A DNA stretch of 64,000 bases from a bacterium D16-51 (GTDB taxonomy: Bacteria > Bacillota > Clostridia > Lachnospirales > Lachnospiraceae). The stretch is taken from NCBI GenBank assembly GCA_003612285.1, contig RAYE01000019.1, positions 21,316 through 85,315 on the forward strand, given 5' to 3'. This document shows, one piece after another, positions 36,666-44,747 of the stretch. The stretch's first letter is position 1. Each line of letters opens with the position of its first letter. A program made the translations under genes and the position numbers. The notes beneath the pieces are model-generated. The model saw nothing but the letters and a program-made list of their open reading frames with translations. It had not been told where the DNA came from and ran no database searches.

Positions 36666-37271
36666 TTGAATATCAAAAACATTGCAGCGGATGATTTACG
36701 CAGGATGGAAAATCAGGAGGGGCTTATCTTGCAAGGATGTGGGGGCGATCCGAAAGAGTGGGTGGACGGAATCAACCAGATGCTTACGGAGGAAGGGATT
36801 TTACTGGAGGGGACAGAGTTTACGGAGGTGGCCGTCTTTGAGCACGGTGGGCTGTCCTGCATTTTGTATCCCTTTGAGGATGTAAAATTAAACATGGGCA
36901 AACTTGCCATGTGGCGGTTGCAGACGCATGAAACCTTTGGCGGCACATGGCTGTCTGACTATGTGCCGAACCGTCTGGGTGGCTTTGGGAAAGAATCCGT
37001 AGAGAAACCGGACTGTGCCCTGATTGGGGAGGATGGCAACATCTTCAACCTGGCGGGGATTGCCGCTGGCACACTCAGGGAGCATGGAATGAAAGAACAG
37101 GCAGAGGAAATGAAAGGACGTATCTGTTCCTCACACAGCTATGGGGAGGCGCTCTGCATTATCGGGGAGTATGTCAATATCACATCCGGGGATGAAATGG
37201 AGTTTGCAGATATGGAAAGGGAGCAGGAAACCGGACGGCAGGAGCCGGAGAAGAACGGGAGGGGGAGATAG
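36666..37271 (+). CDS. Hypothetical ICE protein (DUF4314/antirestriction-like context)
   Basis: A 201-residue acidic protein, MNIKNIAADDLRRMENQEGLILQ, with WVDGINQMLTEEGILLEG and GGLSCILYPFEDVKLNMGKL. TTG 36666 is preferred because AAAGGGGG lies ten bases upstream; ATG 36645 is possible. Similar proteins stand directly before PrgI in related ICEs. Function unknown; the link to antirestriction is only by company and not shown by any motif. Confidence 0.55.
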   Translation: MNIKNIAADDLRRMENQEGLILQGCGGDPKEWVDGINQMLTEEGILLEGTEFTEVAVFEHGGLSCILYPFEDVKLNMGKLAMWRLQTHETFGGTWLSDYVPNRLGGFGKESVEKPDCALIGEDGNIFNLAGIAAGTLREHGMKEQAEEMKGRICSSHSYGEALCIIGEYVNITSGDEMEFADMEREQETGRQEPEKNGRGR

Positions 37272-37273
37272 CA

Positions 37274-37783
37274 GTGGTGATCGAAATCAACAAAAACATT
37301 GACAACTACAAGGAGTCGGTGGTGCTGGGTCTGTCGGCAAGGCAGCTTGTGTATTCTGTCTTATCCGTTGTGGCAGGCGGCGGGATTGTGCTGCTTTTGT
37401 ACCGGCATGTGGGGCTGACGGTCAGTACCTATATTGCTATCCCAGTAGTTGCACCCATCGCCATGACGGGGTTTTATTCCTATCATGGCATGACATTTTT
37501 GGAGATGATGAAATTAAAGATGCACTTTGCCTTTGCCAATCGCACTTACACCTATGTATCGACAGAGGGGGAGGATGCAGTCCGGCAGTTCCGGCAGAAG
37601 GAAATGCAGGGGAAGCAGAATAAGGCCGGCAGCGGCAAAAGCAGGGAAAAGAATGAGACAGACAATGACTTTGATAAAGCAGGCTTTGCAAAAGCCAGAA
37701 GAAAGATGTTCCGTATGCTTGCCATGACCGCCTTATTTATCCTTTTATGTGCTGGCTTTGCGGTCTGGTACAAGTACAGATAA
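37274..37783 (+). CDS. prgI: PrgI-family membrane protein
   Basis: A 169-residue protein with [23 protein letters not shown] (PrgI signature), two close membrane helices at about 30-75, [20 protein letters not shown], a charged cytoplasmic part and another helix at the C-terminus ([21 protein letters not shown]). PrgI (VirB3-like) accompanies VirB4 in Gram-positive type IV secretion. Start ATG shifted by GTG; family-like N-terminus at 37274. In this copy a methyltransferase gene separates prgI from virB4. Confidence 0.88.
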   Translation: MVIEINKNIDNYKESVVLGLSARQLVYSVLSVVAGGGIVLLLYRHVGLTVSTYIAIPVVAPIAMTGFYSYHGMTFLEMMKLKMHFAFANRTYTYVSTEGEDAVRQFRQKEMQGKQNKAGSGKSREKNETDNDFDKAGFAKARRKMFRMLAMTALFILLCAGFAVWYKYR

Positions 37784-37808
37784 TGAAAAAAGAATAAGCA
37801 GCAGTCAG

Positions 37809-37853
37809 GGCATTTTCCGCTTTTTGGGATGCCTTTTTTGTATGCGGAAAATG
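37809..37853 (+). promoter_or_regulatory. Attenuator-like leader of the methyltransferase gene
   Basis: GGCAT (37809-37813) can pair with ATGCC (37829-37833) followed by TTTTTT, a terminator form. Overlapping it, CATTTTCCGC (37811-37820) is perfectly complementary to GCGGAAAATG (37844-37853), which abuts the GGGAGG binding site. The two folds exclude each other. This may limit expression of the methyltransferase. Confidence 0.45.
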
Positions 37854-37862
37854 GGAGGATAT

Positions 37863-38846
37863 ATGCAGGATTTAACACACATCAGCCTGTTTACGGGCAT
37901 TGGCGGGCTTGACCTTGCGGCGGAGGCGGCAGGGTTCCGCACCGTTGCACAGTGCGAATGGGCTGATTTTCAGAATGATATTTTGGAGAAACACTGGAAG
38001 GATGTGCCAAGGTTCAAGGACATCCGGGATTTGAACAGGGAGGAATTTTATGCGAGAACAAACGAACGAAACGTCACACTTATCTCAGGGGGATTCCCCT
38101 GCCAGCCGTTTTCCTATGCCGGGAAGCGAAGGGGCTTTGAAGATGACCGTTACCTCTGGCCGGAAATGCTTAGAGTCATCAAAGAGCTCTCCCCCGCTTG
38201 GGTGCTTGGAGAAAATGTTGCTGGGTTCCTCAATATGGGGCTCGAACAGACGGTTTCTGATCTGGAAGGAGCAGGCTATGAAGTCCGGGCCTTCGTACTA
38301 CCTGCTCTCGCCGTCGGCGCGTGGCATGAGAGGAAACGGGTATTCATTGCCGGACACCTTGCCGACGCCGGTGGCTTCCATTGGGAAGATGGATGTTTCC
38401 ACTGCCCTCATTGGCAGGATGAAGAAAACGGGGACGTTGAAGAAACTCAACTCGACGGGGAAACTCTGGAACCCCAACCTGCAGATGCGGGTGTTCTGCA
38501 CCCCGGAAGTGATGGAGAAGACGGGGGTAAGGTTCCGGGAGCCGGAGACAGAGCAGCAGGGGGAATTGTTTACGGAGGTTGTGGACCTGACTATGAAACA
38601 GCACAAAATCAACCCGGAGTGGGTGGAATGGCTGATGGGATTCCCTATCGGATGGACGGACACAGGCTGTGGGAAAAAGAGCCGGCAGGAGTGAGCCGCA
38701 TTACGGAACCCTACCCGCTGTGGGGGAGCCGGATGTTTTCCCTTGGCAATGCAGTGGTGCCGCAGCAGGCATACCCGGTACTGAAATGTATTGCGGATAT
38801 TGAGACAGGCAGGTGCCAGTCCTTCTGCCCGGAAAAGAGCCGGTAG
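37863..38846 (+). CDS. DNA (cytosine-5) methyltransferase
   Basis: A 327-residue C5 methylase, probably protecting ICE-B from recipient restriction. Motif [19 protein letters not shown] (near residue 8), motif [18 protein letters not shown] with catalytic Cys near 79, motif [10 protein letters not shown] (near 115), motif VIII-like [10 protein letters not shown], motif [16 protein letters not shown] (near 290). No cognate endonuclease is adjacent. The stretch between motifs VIII and X, where target recognition should be, is Gly/Asp/Glu-rich and overlaps a second good frame (38050-38694). ATG 37863 has GGGAGG six bases upstream. Confidence 0.9.
   Translation: MQDLTHISLFTGIGGLDLAAEAAGFRTVAQCEWADFQNDILEKHWKDVPRFKDIRDLNREEFYARTNERNVTLISGGFPCQPFSYAGKRRGFEDDRYLWPEMLRVIKELSPAWVLGENVAGFLNMGLEQTVSDLEGAGYEVRAFVLPALAVGAWHERKRVFIAGHLADAGGFHWEDGCFHCPHWQDEENGDVEETQLDGETLEPQPADAGVLHPGSDGEDGGKVPGAGDRAAGGIVYGGCGPDYETAQNQPGVGGMADGIPYRMDGHRLWEKEPAGVSRITEPYPLWGSRMFSLGNAVVPQQAYPVLKCIADIETGRCQSFCPEKSR
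38050..38694 (+). CDS. Protein encoded in +1 frame inside the methyltransferase gene
   Basis: A 214-residue frame with its own GGGAGG (38038-38043) six bases before ATG 38050. It has a protein-like composition (Trp, Cys, Met, aromatic) rather than the Ser/Arg bias of shadow frames. It reads [46 protein letters not shown], then [19 protein letters not shown] at the end. I recognise this pattern from phage and ICE proteins encoded next to or overlapping C5 methylases. Possibly it supplies or assists target recognition. Function unproven, coding status likely. Confidence 0.65.
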   Translation: MREQTNETSHLSQGDSPASRFPMPGSEGALKMTVTSGRKCLESSKSSPPLGCLEKMLLGSSIWGSNRRFLIWKEQAMKSGPSYYLLSPSARGMRGNGYSLPDTLPTPVASIGKMDVSTALIGRMKKTGTLKKLNSTGKLWNPNLQMRVFCTPEVMEKTGVRFREPETEQQGELFTEVVDLTMKQHKINPEWVEWLMGFPIGWTDTGCGKKSRQE

Positions 38847-38874
38847 GCAGGAAAGGAACCAGTAAACAAGGCAG

Positions 38875-38903
38875 GGAGCCGGCGGGGGTTTTTTGCCGGC
38901 TCC
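38875..38903. terminator. GC-rich hairpin between methyltransferase and VirB4
   Basis: GGAGCCGGC (38875-38883) pairs perfectly with GCCGGCTCC (38895-38903) across GGGGGTTTTTT. No T run follows, so termination is uncertain; the VirB4 binding site GGAGG begins 13 bp later. Confidence 0.5.
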
Positions 38904-38926
38904 ATTATATATGATGGAGGTGCAAC

Positions 38927-41722
38927 ATGGGATTATTTTCAGATGGGTTTAAGGAGTTGAAAAAGGCGGATGTACCACTTTACAGGACGCCCAAATCCAT
39001 ACAGGAAACGATTGAAATATTGTCGGTGGCGGAGAACGGGATTTTTGAGGTGGGCAGGGGCAGGAATGCGTCCATGAACAAATATTCCAAAAGCTACCGT
39101 TTTACGGACATTAACTACACGACGGCAAATGAGGAAGAACAGGAAAGCATTTTTGAGCGTTACTGCAAGTTCCTTAATTCGCTGGACTGCCAGTTCAAAA
39201 TCACGGTCAACAACAAGAATAAGGATCTGGCGGACTTGCGGGAAATGGTGCTGCTGTCCTATCGGCAGGATGGGTTTGACCGGTTCCGCAGGATTTACAA
39301 TGACATCATTGAGGATAAAATCCGTGAGGGCAGGCAGGGAATCGAACAGGAACGGTATCTGACGCTTACGGTGGAGAGGAAAAACTTTGAAGAGGCAAAG
39401 GCGCAGTTTGCCACGCTGGAGGCTGTGCTGCACAAAGGGCTTGGGGAGCTGGGAACGGAGATAGAGCCTCTTTCTGGCAATGAGAGGTTAAAGGCGCTGC
39501 ATGACTTTTACCACCTCGGCAGGGAGGATGGCTTTGATTTTGACATCCGGCACGCAAAGAAAGTGGGTGCAGACTTCCGCAACGATTTGTGTAACGGGAT
39601 GCTCAAATACTTCCCGGAGCATATCGAAGATGAGGGCAAGTTTGTGAGGGCGCTGTTCATCAAGAAGTACCCCAGCAGCCTTTCCGACAGGTTCTTAAAC
39701 ATCATTACTTCTTTACCCGTCCACTCGATTGTCAGCATTGACGTGGTGCCGGTGCCAAAGGACATGACGACAAAGGAATTACAGAAGAAATACCTCGGCA
39801 TTGAGAGCGACATTATCAAGCAGCAGAGGGTACGCAACAAGAACAATGATTTTTCCTCGGAAATCTCCTATGCAAAGCGCATGGAGAAAAAGGACATTGA
39901 GGAAATCATGGACGATGTGCGGGAGAACGACCAGTGCCTGTTTTATACGGCAGTCAGCATAATCCTTGTGACGGAGAGTAAAGAGGAACTGGAGAGCGTG
40001 ACGGAAACGGTGGAGAGCATTGGCAAGAGCCATTCCGTGACAATCGACACCCACTACCTGAAACAGCGGGAGGCCTTAAATACCGCACTCCCCATCGGGG
40101 TAAGGCAGGTGGAGACCATGCGTACCATGCTTACACAGTCCCTTGCGGCATTGCTGCCCTTTAACGTGCAGGAGTTGAATGATGCCGGGGGCAACTATTA
40201 CGGCATCAACCAGATTAGCAGGAATATCAACGTGGGGGACCGCAAGAAACTGATAAATGGCAACGGGTTCATTTTCGGGGTGCCGGGTTCCGGCAAGTCG
40301 TTCTTTGCCAAGCAGGAAATGGGCAGCGTATTTTTGAATACTACGGATGATGTGATTGTGATAGACCCGATGAACGAATATTTTGACATTGCAAAAACCT
40401 ATGACGGGGCAGTGGTAAATTTATCCGCATATACAAGGAACTTTGTCAACCCGCTGGAGGCGGACATGGCGCACACCAATGAGAAAGGGCTGCGGGAAGT
40501 GATTGCGGACAAGTCGGAATTTATGCTTTCCCTATGCGACCAGTTGTTAGGCAATGCCCTGAACCAGAAACACCACTCCATCATAGACCGTTGTGTGAGG
40601 GGGCTATACATGGCGGCATGGAAGCAGCAGAGGGTTCCGGTCATGTCGGATTTTTACCGGGTACTGAAAGCACAGCAGGAGATGGAGGCGCAGGAACTGG
40701 CGCTTTCCCTTGAGCTGTTTGTGGAGGGTTCGCTCAACATCTTCAACCACCATACCAACGTGGATGTGGACAGCCGTTTCACGGTGTACGGCATACAGGA
40801 TTTGGGGAGCCAGCTTGCGCCGGTGGCCATGCTCGTGATGATGGAGGCAATTCAGCAGAGGATTCTTGACAATGCAAAACGTGGCAGGGCGACGTGGCTG
40901 TATATTGACGAGTGCCATGTGCTGCTTGGCAGCGAGTACAGTGCAAAGTATTTACAGCAGCTATGGAAAAAGGTAAGAAAGCAGGGCGGCCTCTGCACCG
41001 GCATCAGCCAGAACGTGTCGGACTTATTGCAGAATTATATTGCCACGACACTGCTATCTAACAGTGAATTTGTGGTGCTGTTAAAGCAGTCCAATGTGGA
41101 CAGTGCAAAACTGGCGGAAACTATTGGCGTGTCGGATGCACAGCTGCGTTTTGTCAGCAATTCTTCCAGTGGTACGGGGCTGTTAAAGTGTGGGGGCGTT
41201 GTCATTCCTTTTGACAACAGGATAAGCAAGGACACGGATTTGTATCGTCTGTATAACACGAACCTCCATGAGAAGATAGCGGAGGGGGCATTGCAGGAAA
41301 AACAGGACAGCGGTTTTGGAAATGGGGCAGGAATGGCAGGTGGATTTATGCCGCAGCCAGAAGTACAGGAAACAGAGCCATCAGATGGTTTTATGCCGGG
41401 GATGACAGAAACGGAAATGAAATCAGAGGGAAACTTATTGCCGGGGTGGGCTGTGCCGGAAGTGGCAGCACAGCAGACAGAAAATTTCATGCCGGAGATG
41501 GAAGTGCCGGGATGGGATGTATCAGGAAGTGTTTTTGCAGAAAGCAGCAGACAGGCGGACGGCCTGGGATTGTTTTCGGAGGACGCAGCCCCTACAAAAA
41601 TATATGAACCAAAGCACCATAAAAAGGAAAGTGGTTTTGCCTTTTCGGAAACGGATCAGTTAATTCAGGGATCGGGGCAGGCATCAGAACTGGCAGGGAA
41701 TGACTGGATGATATATGGTTAA
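38927..41722 (+). CDS. virB4: VirB4/TraE-type secretion ATPase
   Basis: A 931-residue cytoplasmic ATPase that powers the conjugation channel. N-terminal ~420 residues are the VirB4 domain (VPLYRTPKSIQETIEIL, RRIYNDIIEDKIREGRQG). Walker A FGVPGSGKSFFAKQE is near 450. DVIVIDPMNEYFDIA and Walker B WLYIDECHVLLG near 655 follow, then SQNVSDLL. The last ~120 residues (after YRLYNTNLHEKI) form a disordered tail with degenerate GFMPxxE repeats, unusual but seen in ICE VirB4. GGAGGTG lies before ATG 38927. Confidence 0.95.
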   Translation: MGLFSDGFKELKKADVPLYRTPKSIQETIEILSVAENGIFEVGRGRNASMNKYSKSYRFTDINYTTANEEEQESIFERYCKFLNSLDCQFKITVNNKNKDLADLREMVLLSYRQDGFDRFRRIYNDIIEDKIREGRQGIEQERYLTLTVERKNFEEAKAQFATLEAVLHKGLGELGTEIEPLSGNERLKALHDFYHLGREDGFDFDIRHAKKVGADFRNDLCNGMLKYFPEHIEDEGKFVRALFIKKYPSSLSDRFLNIITSLPVHSIVSIDVVPVPKDMTTKELQKKYLGIESDIIKQQRVRNKNNDFSSEISYAKRMEKKDIEEIMDDVRENDQCLFYTAVSIILVTESKEELESVTETVESIGKSHSVTIDTHYLKQREALNTALPIGVRQVETMRTMLTQSLAALLPFNVQELNDAGGNYYGINQISRNINVGDRKKLINGNGFIFGVPGSGKSFFAKQEMGSVFLNTTDDVIVIDPMNEYFDIAKTYDGAVVNLSAYTRNFVNPLEADMAHTNEKGLREVIADKSEFMLSLCDQLLGNALNQKHHSIIDRCVRGLYMAAWKQQRVPVMSDFYRVLKAQQEMEAQELALSLELFVEGSLNIFNHHTNVDVDSRFTVYGIQDLGSQLAPVAMLVMMEAIQQRILDNAKRGRATWLYIDECHVLLGSEYSAKYLQQLWKKVRKQGGLCTGISQNVSDLLQNYIATTLLSNSEFVVLLKQSNVDSAKLAETIGVSDAQLRFVSNSSSGTGLLKCGGVVIPFDNRISKDTDLYRLYNTNLHEKIAEGALQEKQDSGFGNGAGMAGGFMPQPEVQETEPSDGFMPGMTETEMKSEGNLLPGWAVPEVAAQQTENFMPEMEVPGWDVSGSVFAESSRQADGLGLFSEDAAPTKIYEPKHHKKESGFAFSETDQLIQGSGQASELAGNDWMIYG

Positions 41723-41811
41723 GACGAAAAGAATGGTTAAGCCTTTGAAAGGCAGTGGCAAGATCATTCTATATTTTTGCCTGATGTAAAGAAAATTTAT
41801 GTTAGGCATGG

Positions 41812-41852
41812 GAAGAACGCTGGCGGAGAAATCCGCAGTAACAGCGTTCTTC
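41812..41852 (+). terminator. Branched hairpin after virB4
   Basis: GAAGAACGCT (41812-41821) pairs perfectly with AGCGTTCTTC (41843-41852) and encloses a second stem GCGGA-GAAA-TCCGC (41823-41836). TTGAATTT follows, so this is a weak terminator or RNA-processing element in the 180-bp gap before the lytic enzyme gene. Confidence 0.5.
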
Positions 41853-41902
41853 TTGAATTTAAGGGTTATAGATAACGGCAGGGGAAAGGAGGTTCGGGAA
41901 AA

Positions 41903-43834
41903 ATGAGAATCAGAAAAGCAGACGATAAGCCGATGGTAATCCACACGAAAAAAAAGCCCCGGCTGCACCTGCATATCGGGAAAAAAGCTGCGGTAAGGAA
42001 AAAAGCGGAAAACACTTCCGTTACCGTAAAAAGAAGAAAATCGCATCCGGGTATCCGGGATAAAATGGCAGAGTTCGGAAAATCGGTCAAGGTCCGTAAC
42101 CAGAGCCTGAAAACAATGGCGGCAGCAGGGGCAAGAGCCGGAGCCGGGCATATAGAGGGCGGGGAGGAAATAAAGGAAAGCATTGAGCTGGCAGCGGCAG
42201 CCACAGCCCCGGCAATGGGTATTGCTTCCGGGGCGGGAAAACTGTACCGCAGGAAAAAGGCAGAAAATAAGCAAAAAGAAAGGCGGAGTAAAGCGGAGCT
42301 TAGGAAAAAGCAGGGGCGGAAAGATGCCGGGCAGGCTGAAAATTCTGACCGTTCCGGAAAAAATGCCGGTAATAAGAAAAGGGACCGGAATGGGAAGAAA
42401 AGGAACGGAAAAAAAGACAGTTCCAGTAAAAAGCGTGGAAAAGGTTCCGTGAATGGCATGGTTAAGGGGCGTATGATTGACACGTTTCTTGAAAACTTCC
42501 GTATAGAACGGGAAGGACAGAAAGATTTGATAACCTCTACAAAATCAGCGGCAAAGGCGTCTGCCCTTATGTTTGCGAAACAGGCGGCGGTGGCGCTTGC
42601 CCCATTTATTCTCATGGTGTTTTTTGTGATTGCCGTAGCGGGGATTATCGTGGCTGCCATACTGGCGGTGATTTACCATTCCCCTCTTGCCATCTTTTTC
42701 CCCCTGCCGGATACCGGGTATGACAATCCCCGGACAGTATTAAGCGAGTATTACCGGGATTTTAACAGCGGGATTACGGCATTGGAGGAACAGGGCTATA
42801 CCGTCACTTACCAGAACAGCGAGGACGGCGTGCCGGTGTCGAATTTTAACGATACGCTGATGGTGTATATGGTAAAGTACGGCACCGGGCAGGCGGCCTA
42901 TGTCATGGATGATGAGGGGAAGAAACACCTGAAGGAAGTCTTTGACGAAATGAATTATTATGATAAATCAAGCAGCAGGACAGAAATTCCGGCAGGAAAG
43001 TCGCTGGGTGAGGTTGTCACCACGGGCTACTGCAACTGTTCCCTCTGCTGTGGGAAATGGGCAGGCGGGCATACCGCCTCCGGCACTGTCCCCAGAGCGG
43101 ACCATACGCTGGCGGTGGATGCCCACAGCCCAAAGGTGCCGATGGGCACAAAGATCGTGATGAACGGAAAGACGTACAAGGTGGAGGACACCGGGAATTT
43201 TGCCAGATACGGCACGGATTTTGACATTTATTTTGGCAGCCATGCGGCGGCACAGGCGTGGGGCAAACGGAAAGTGGAGGCGTTTCTGGCAGAGGGGAAC
43301 GAAAACACCGTGGAAGTCACGGTGTCTGGGACGCTGGTACACAACCTGACCTACAAAGATTACCTGGAACTGGACAAACTGACAGAAGAACAGAAAGACT
43401 GGCTGGAGTCCATGATGGGGGATGAAATGCAGGACAGTTTTGTGGCAGGCACGGGAGGGCAGGCGGTAGCGGAACTTGCCATGACAAAGATTGGCTGCCG
43501 GTACAGCCAGGACAAGCGGTATCAGGAGGGATTTTATGATTGCAGCTCCTTAGTGCAGAGGTTATATAAGGAGGCGGGCATTACCCTCCCGGCAACAGCG
43601 TCCACGCAGGGGAGATACTGTTATGACAATGCCATGATAATCAATAAGAAACAGTTAAAGCCGGGGGATTTGATATTTTATTCCTATGAGGAAAACGGGG
43701 AGTTCCGTAATATCTCCCATGTGGCAATCTATGTGGGGGATGGGAAGATGGTCCATGCGGCAAACCCGGAGCGGGGCGTGGTGCTCGATCCGCTGCGGAC
43801 AGACAGCGTTGTATTTTATGCCAGACCGTATTAG
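41903..43834 (+). CDS. Membrane-anchored 3D-domain/NlpC-P60 cell-wall hydrolase
   Basis: A 643-residue protein that would open the peptidoglycan for the conjugation channel. A long, very basic Lys/Arg-rich cytoplasmic part (1-200), one membrane helix near 229-257 (APFILMVFFVIAVAGIIVAA), then outside the cell a 3D/RlpA-like domain (TTGYCNCSLCCGKWAGGHTA near 372 through DFDIYFGSHAAAQAWGKR) and a C-terminal NlpC/P60 peptidase with Cys in YDCSSLVQRLY (near 544) and His in ISHVAIYVGDGKMVH (near 604). AAAGGAGG precedes ATG 41903. Equivalent to CD1107-like proteins of CTns. Confidence 0.92.
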   Translation: MRIRKADDKPMVIHTKKKPRLHLHIGKKAAVRKKAENTSVTVKRRKSHPGIRDKMAEFGKSVKVRNQSLKTMAAAGARAGAGHIEGGEEIKESIELAAAATAPAMGIASGAGKLYRRKKAENKQKERRSKAELRKKQGRKDAGQAENSDRSGKNAGNKKRDRNGKKRNGKKDSSSKKRGKGSVNGMVKGRMIDTFLENFRIEREGQKDLITSTKSAAKASALMFAKQAAVALAPFILMVFFVIAVAGIIVAAILAVIYHSPLAIFFPLPDTGYDNPRTVLSEYYRDFNSGITALEEQGYTVTYQNSEDGVPVSNFNDTLMVYMVKYGTGQAAYVMDDEGKKHLKEVFDEMNYYDKSSSRTEIPAGKSLGEVVTTGYCNCSLCCGKWAGGHTASGTVPRADHTLAVDAHSPKVPMGTKIVMNGKTYKVEDTGNFARYGTDFDIYFGSHAAAQAWGKRKVEAFLAEGNENTVEVTVSGTLVHNLTYKDYLELDKLTEEQKDWLESMMGDEMQDSFVAGTGGQAVAELAMTKIGCRYSQDKRYQEGFYDCSSLVQRLYKEAGITLPATASTQGRYCYDNAMIINKKQLKPGDLIFYSYEENGEFRNISHVAIYVGDGKMVHAANPERGVVLDPLRTDSVVFYARPY

Positions 43835-43865
43835 GCGGTCAGGCATTTTTGGAAAGGAGAGGACT

Positions 43866-44735
43866 ATGAAAATACAGGATATGATTCTTGTCATACAAAA
43901 TAAAAAGGGAAGTGAAACAAACATGCTGATGATTTTGGAAGAGTACAAAGAAGCCTATCTTTTTGTATCTTCTTTATCAAGGGAGGAATCGGCACAGGCA
44001 TTAAAGGAACTGTTTGACACAAAGTTTTCGAAACCGGGGAACGGATGGGCGGAGAGGTACATTACAGCAAACAAAAGCTATTATGCGAAGTTTTGCAGCG
44101 GCAGTGATGAGCTGCAGTGCTTCCTCCATGGCATTTACAATGACGATAAGGAGTTCCGCTTTGACCGGGAGGAGAGCAGCCCGGAGTGTATGTGGGCGTT
44201 GGAGGAATACAACCTGGATGTCAACGGCGGGGCGAAGGGGAATATGTTCCACTATGAGCAGCGGGAGCATGAGTTTAAGCCGGGGGAAATCCTGCACAAC
44301 TTCAATGGGACGGATTACAAAGTGATGGAGTGTTACAGCAAAAACAACCTCCTGATGATGAACATGGCAGCAGGGACTTTCCTTGTGGCGGTGGGAGTGG
44401 CATATTATGACCGCTATCCCCATGCCGGAAAATATACAAAGGACAATGCGGAGACGGGGATTGAATGGGGGCATGGGCATTATCTTTCGGGAAAGCTGTC
44501 TGACATTGACTTTGCCGCACTCAGGGCGGAATATTGCGAGCCATACCAGCAGAAAGGCGACTGCTTTTCTATTGAAATCCGTGAGGTTCTGTCAAGGGTG
44601 GAGAACATTGAGGCGGAAACATTGGGGGATGCCATAGACAAGGCGATGGAGATGTATAAAAAATCAGAGGTTGTCCTGGATGCGGAGGATTTCAGGGATG
44701 TTTCCTGCCTTCCGGCAAAAGCGGAAAGCAGATAG
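43866..44735 (+). CDS. DpnD/PcfM-domain protein
   Basis: A 289-residue soluble protein beginning MKIQDMILVIQNKKGSETNM at ATG 43866 (GGAAAGGAGAGG upstream). The middle contains FHYEQREHEFKPGEILHNFNGTDYKVMECYSK and a conserved MAAGTFLVAVGVAYYDRYPHAGKY. The last ~50 residues (FSIEIREVLSRVENIEAETLGDAIDKAM, given in parts) match the DpnD/PcfM-like C-terminal domain, which accompanies conjugation genes but has no known activity. Ends 12 bp before helicase B. Confidence 0.75.
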   Translation: MKIQDMILVIQNKKGSETNMLMILEEYKEAYLFVSSLSREESAQALKELFDTKFSKPGNGWAERYITANKSYYAKFCSGSDELQCFLHGIYNDDKEFRFDREESSPECMWALEEYNLDVNGGAKGNMFHYEQREHEFKPGEILHNFNGTDYKVMECYSKNNLLMMNMAAGTFLVAVGVAYYDRYPHAGKYTKDNAETGIEWGHGHYLSGKLSDIDFAALRAEYCEPYQQKGDCFSIEIREVLSRVENIEAETLGDAIDKAMEMYKKSEVVLDAEDFRDVSCLPAKAESR

Positions 44736-44747
44736 GGGGTGCCGTGT

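Noticed and set aside
42183..42452. Basic frame inside the NlpC/P60 gene
   Set aside because: Arg/Lys-rich shadow of the Lys-rich N-terminus; no binding site or motif.
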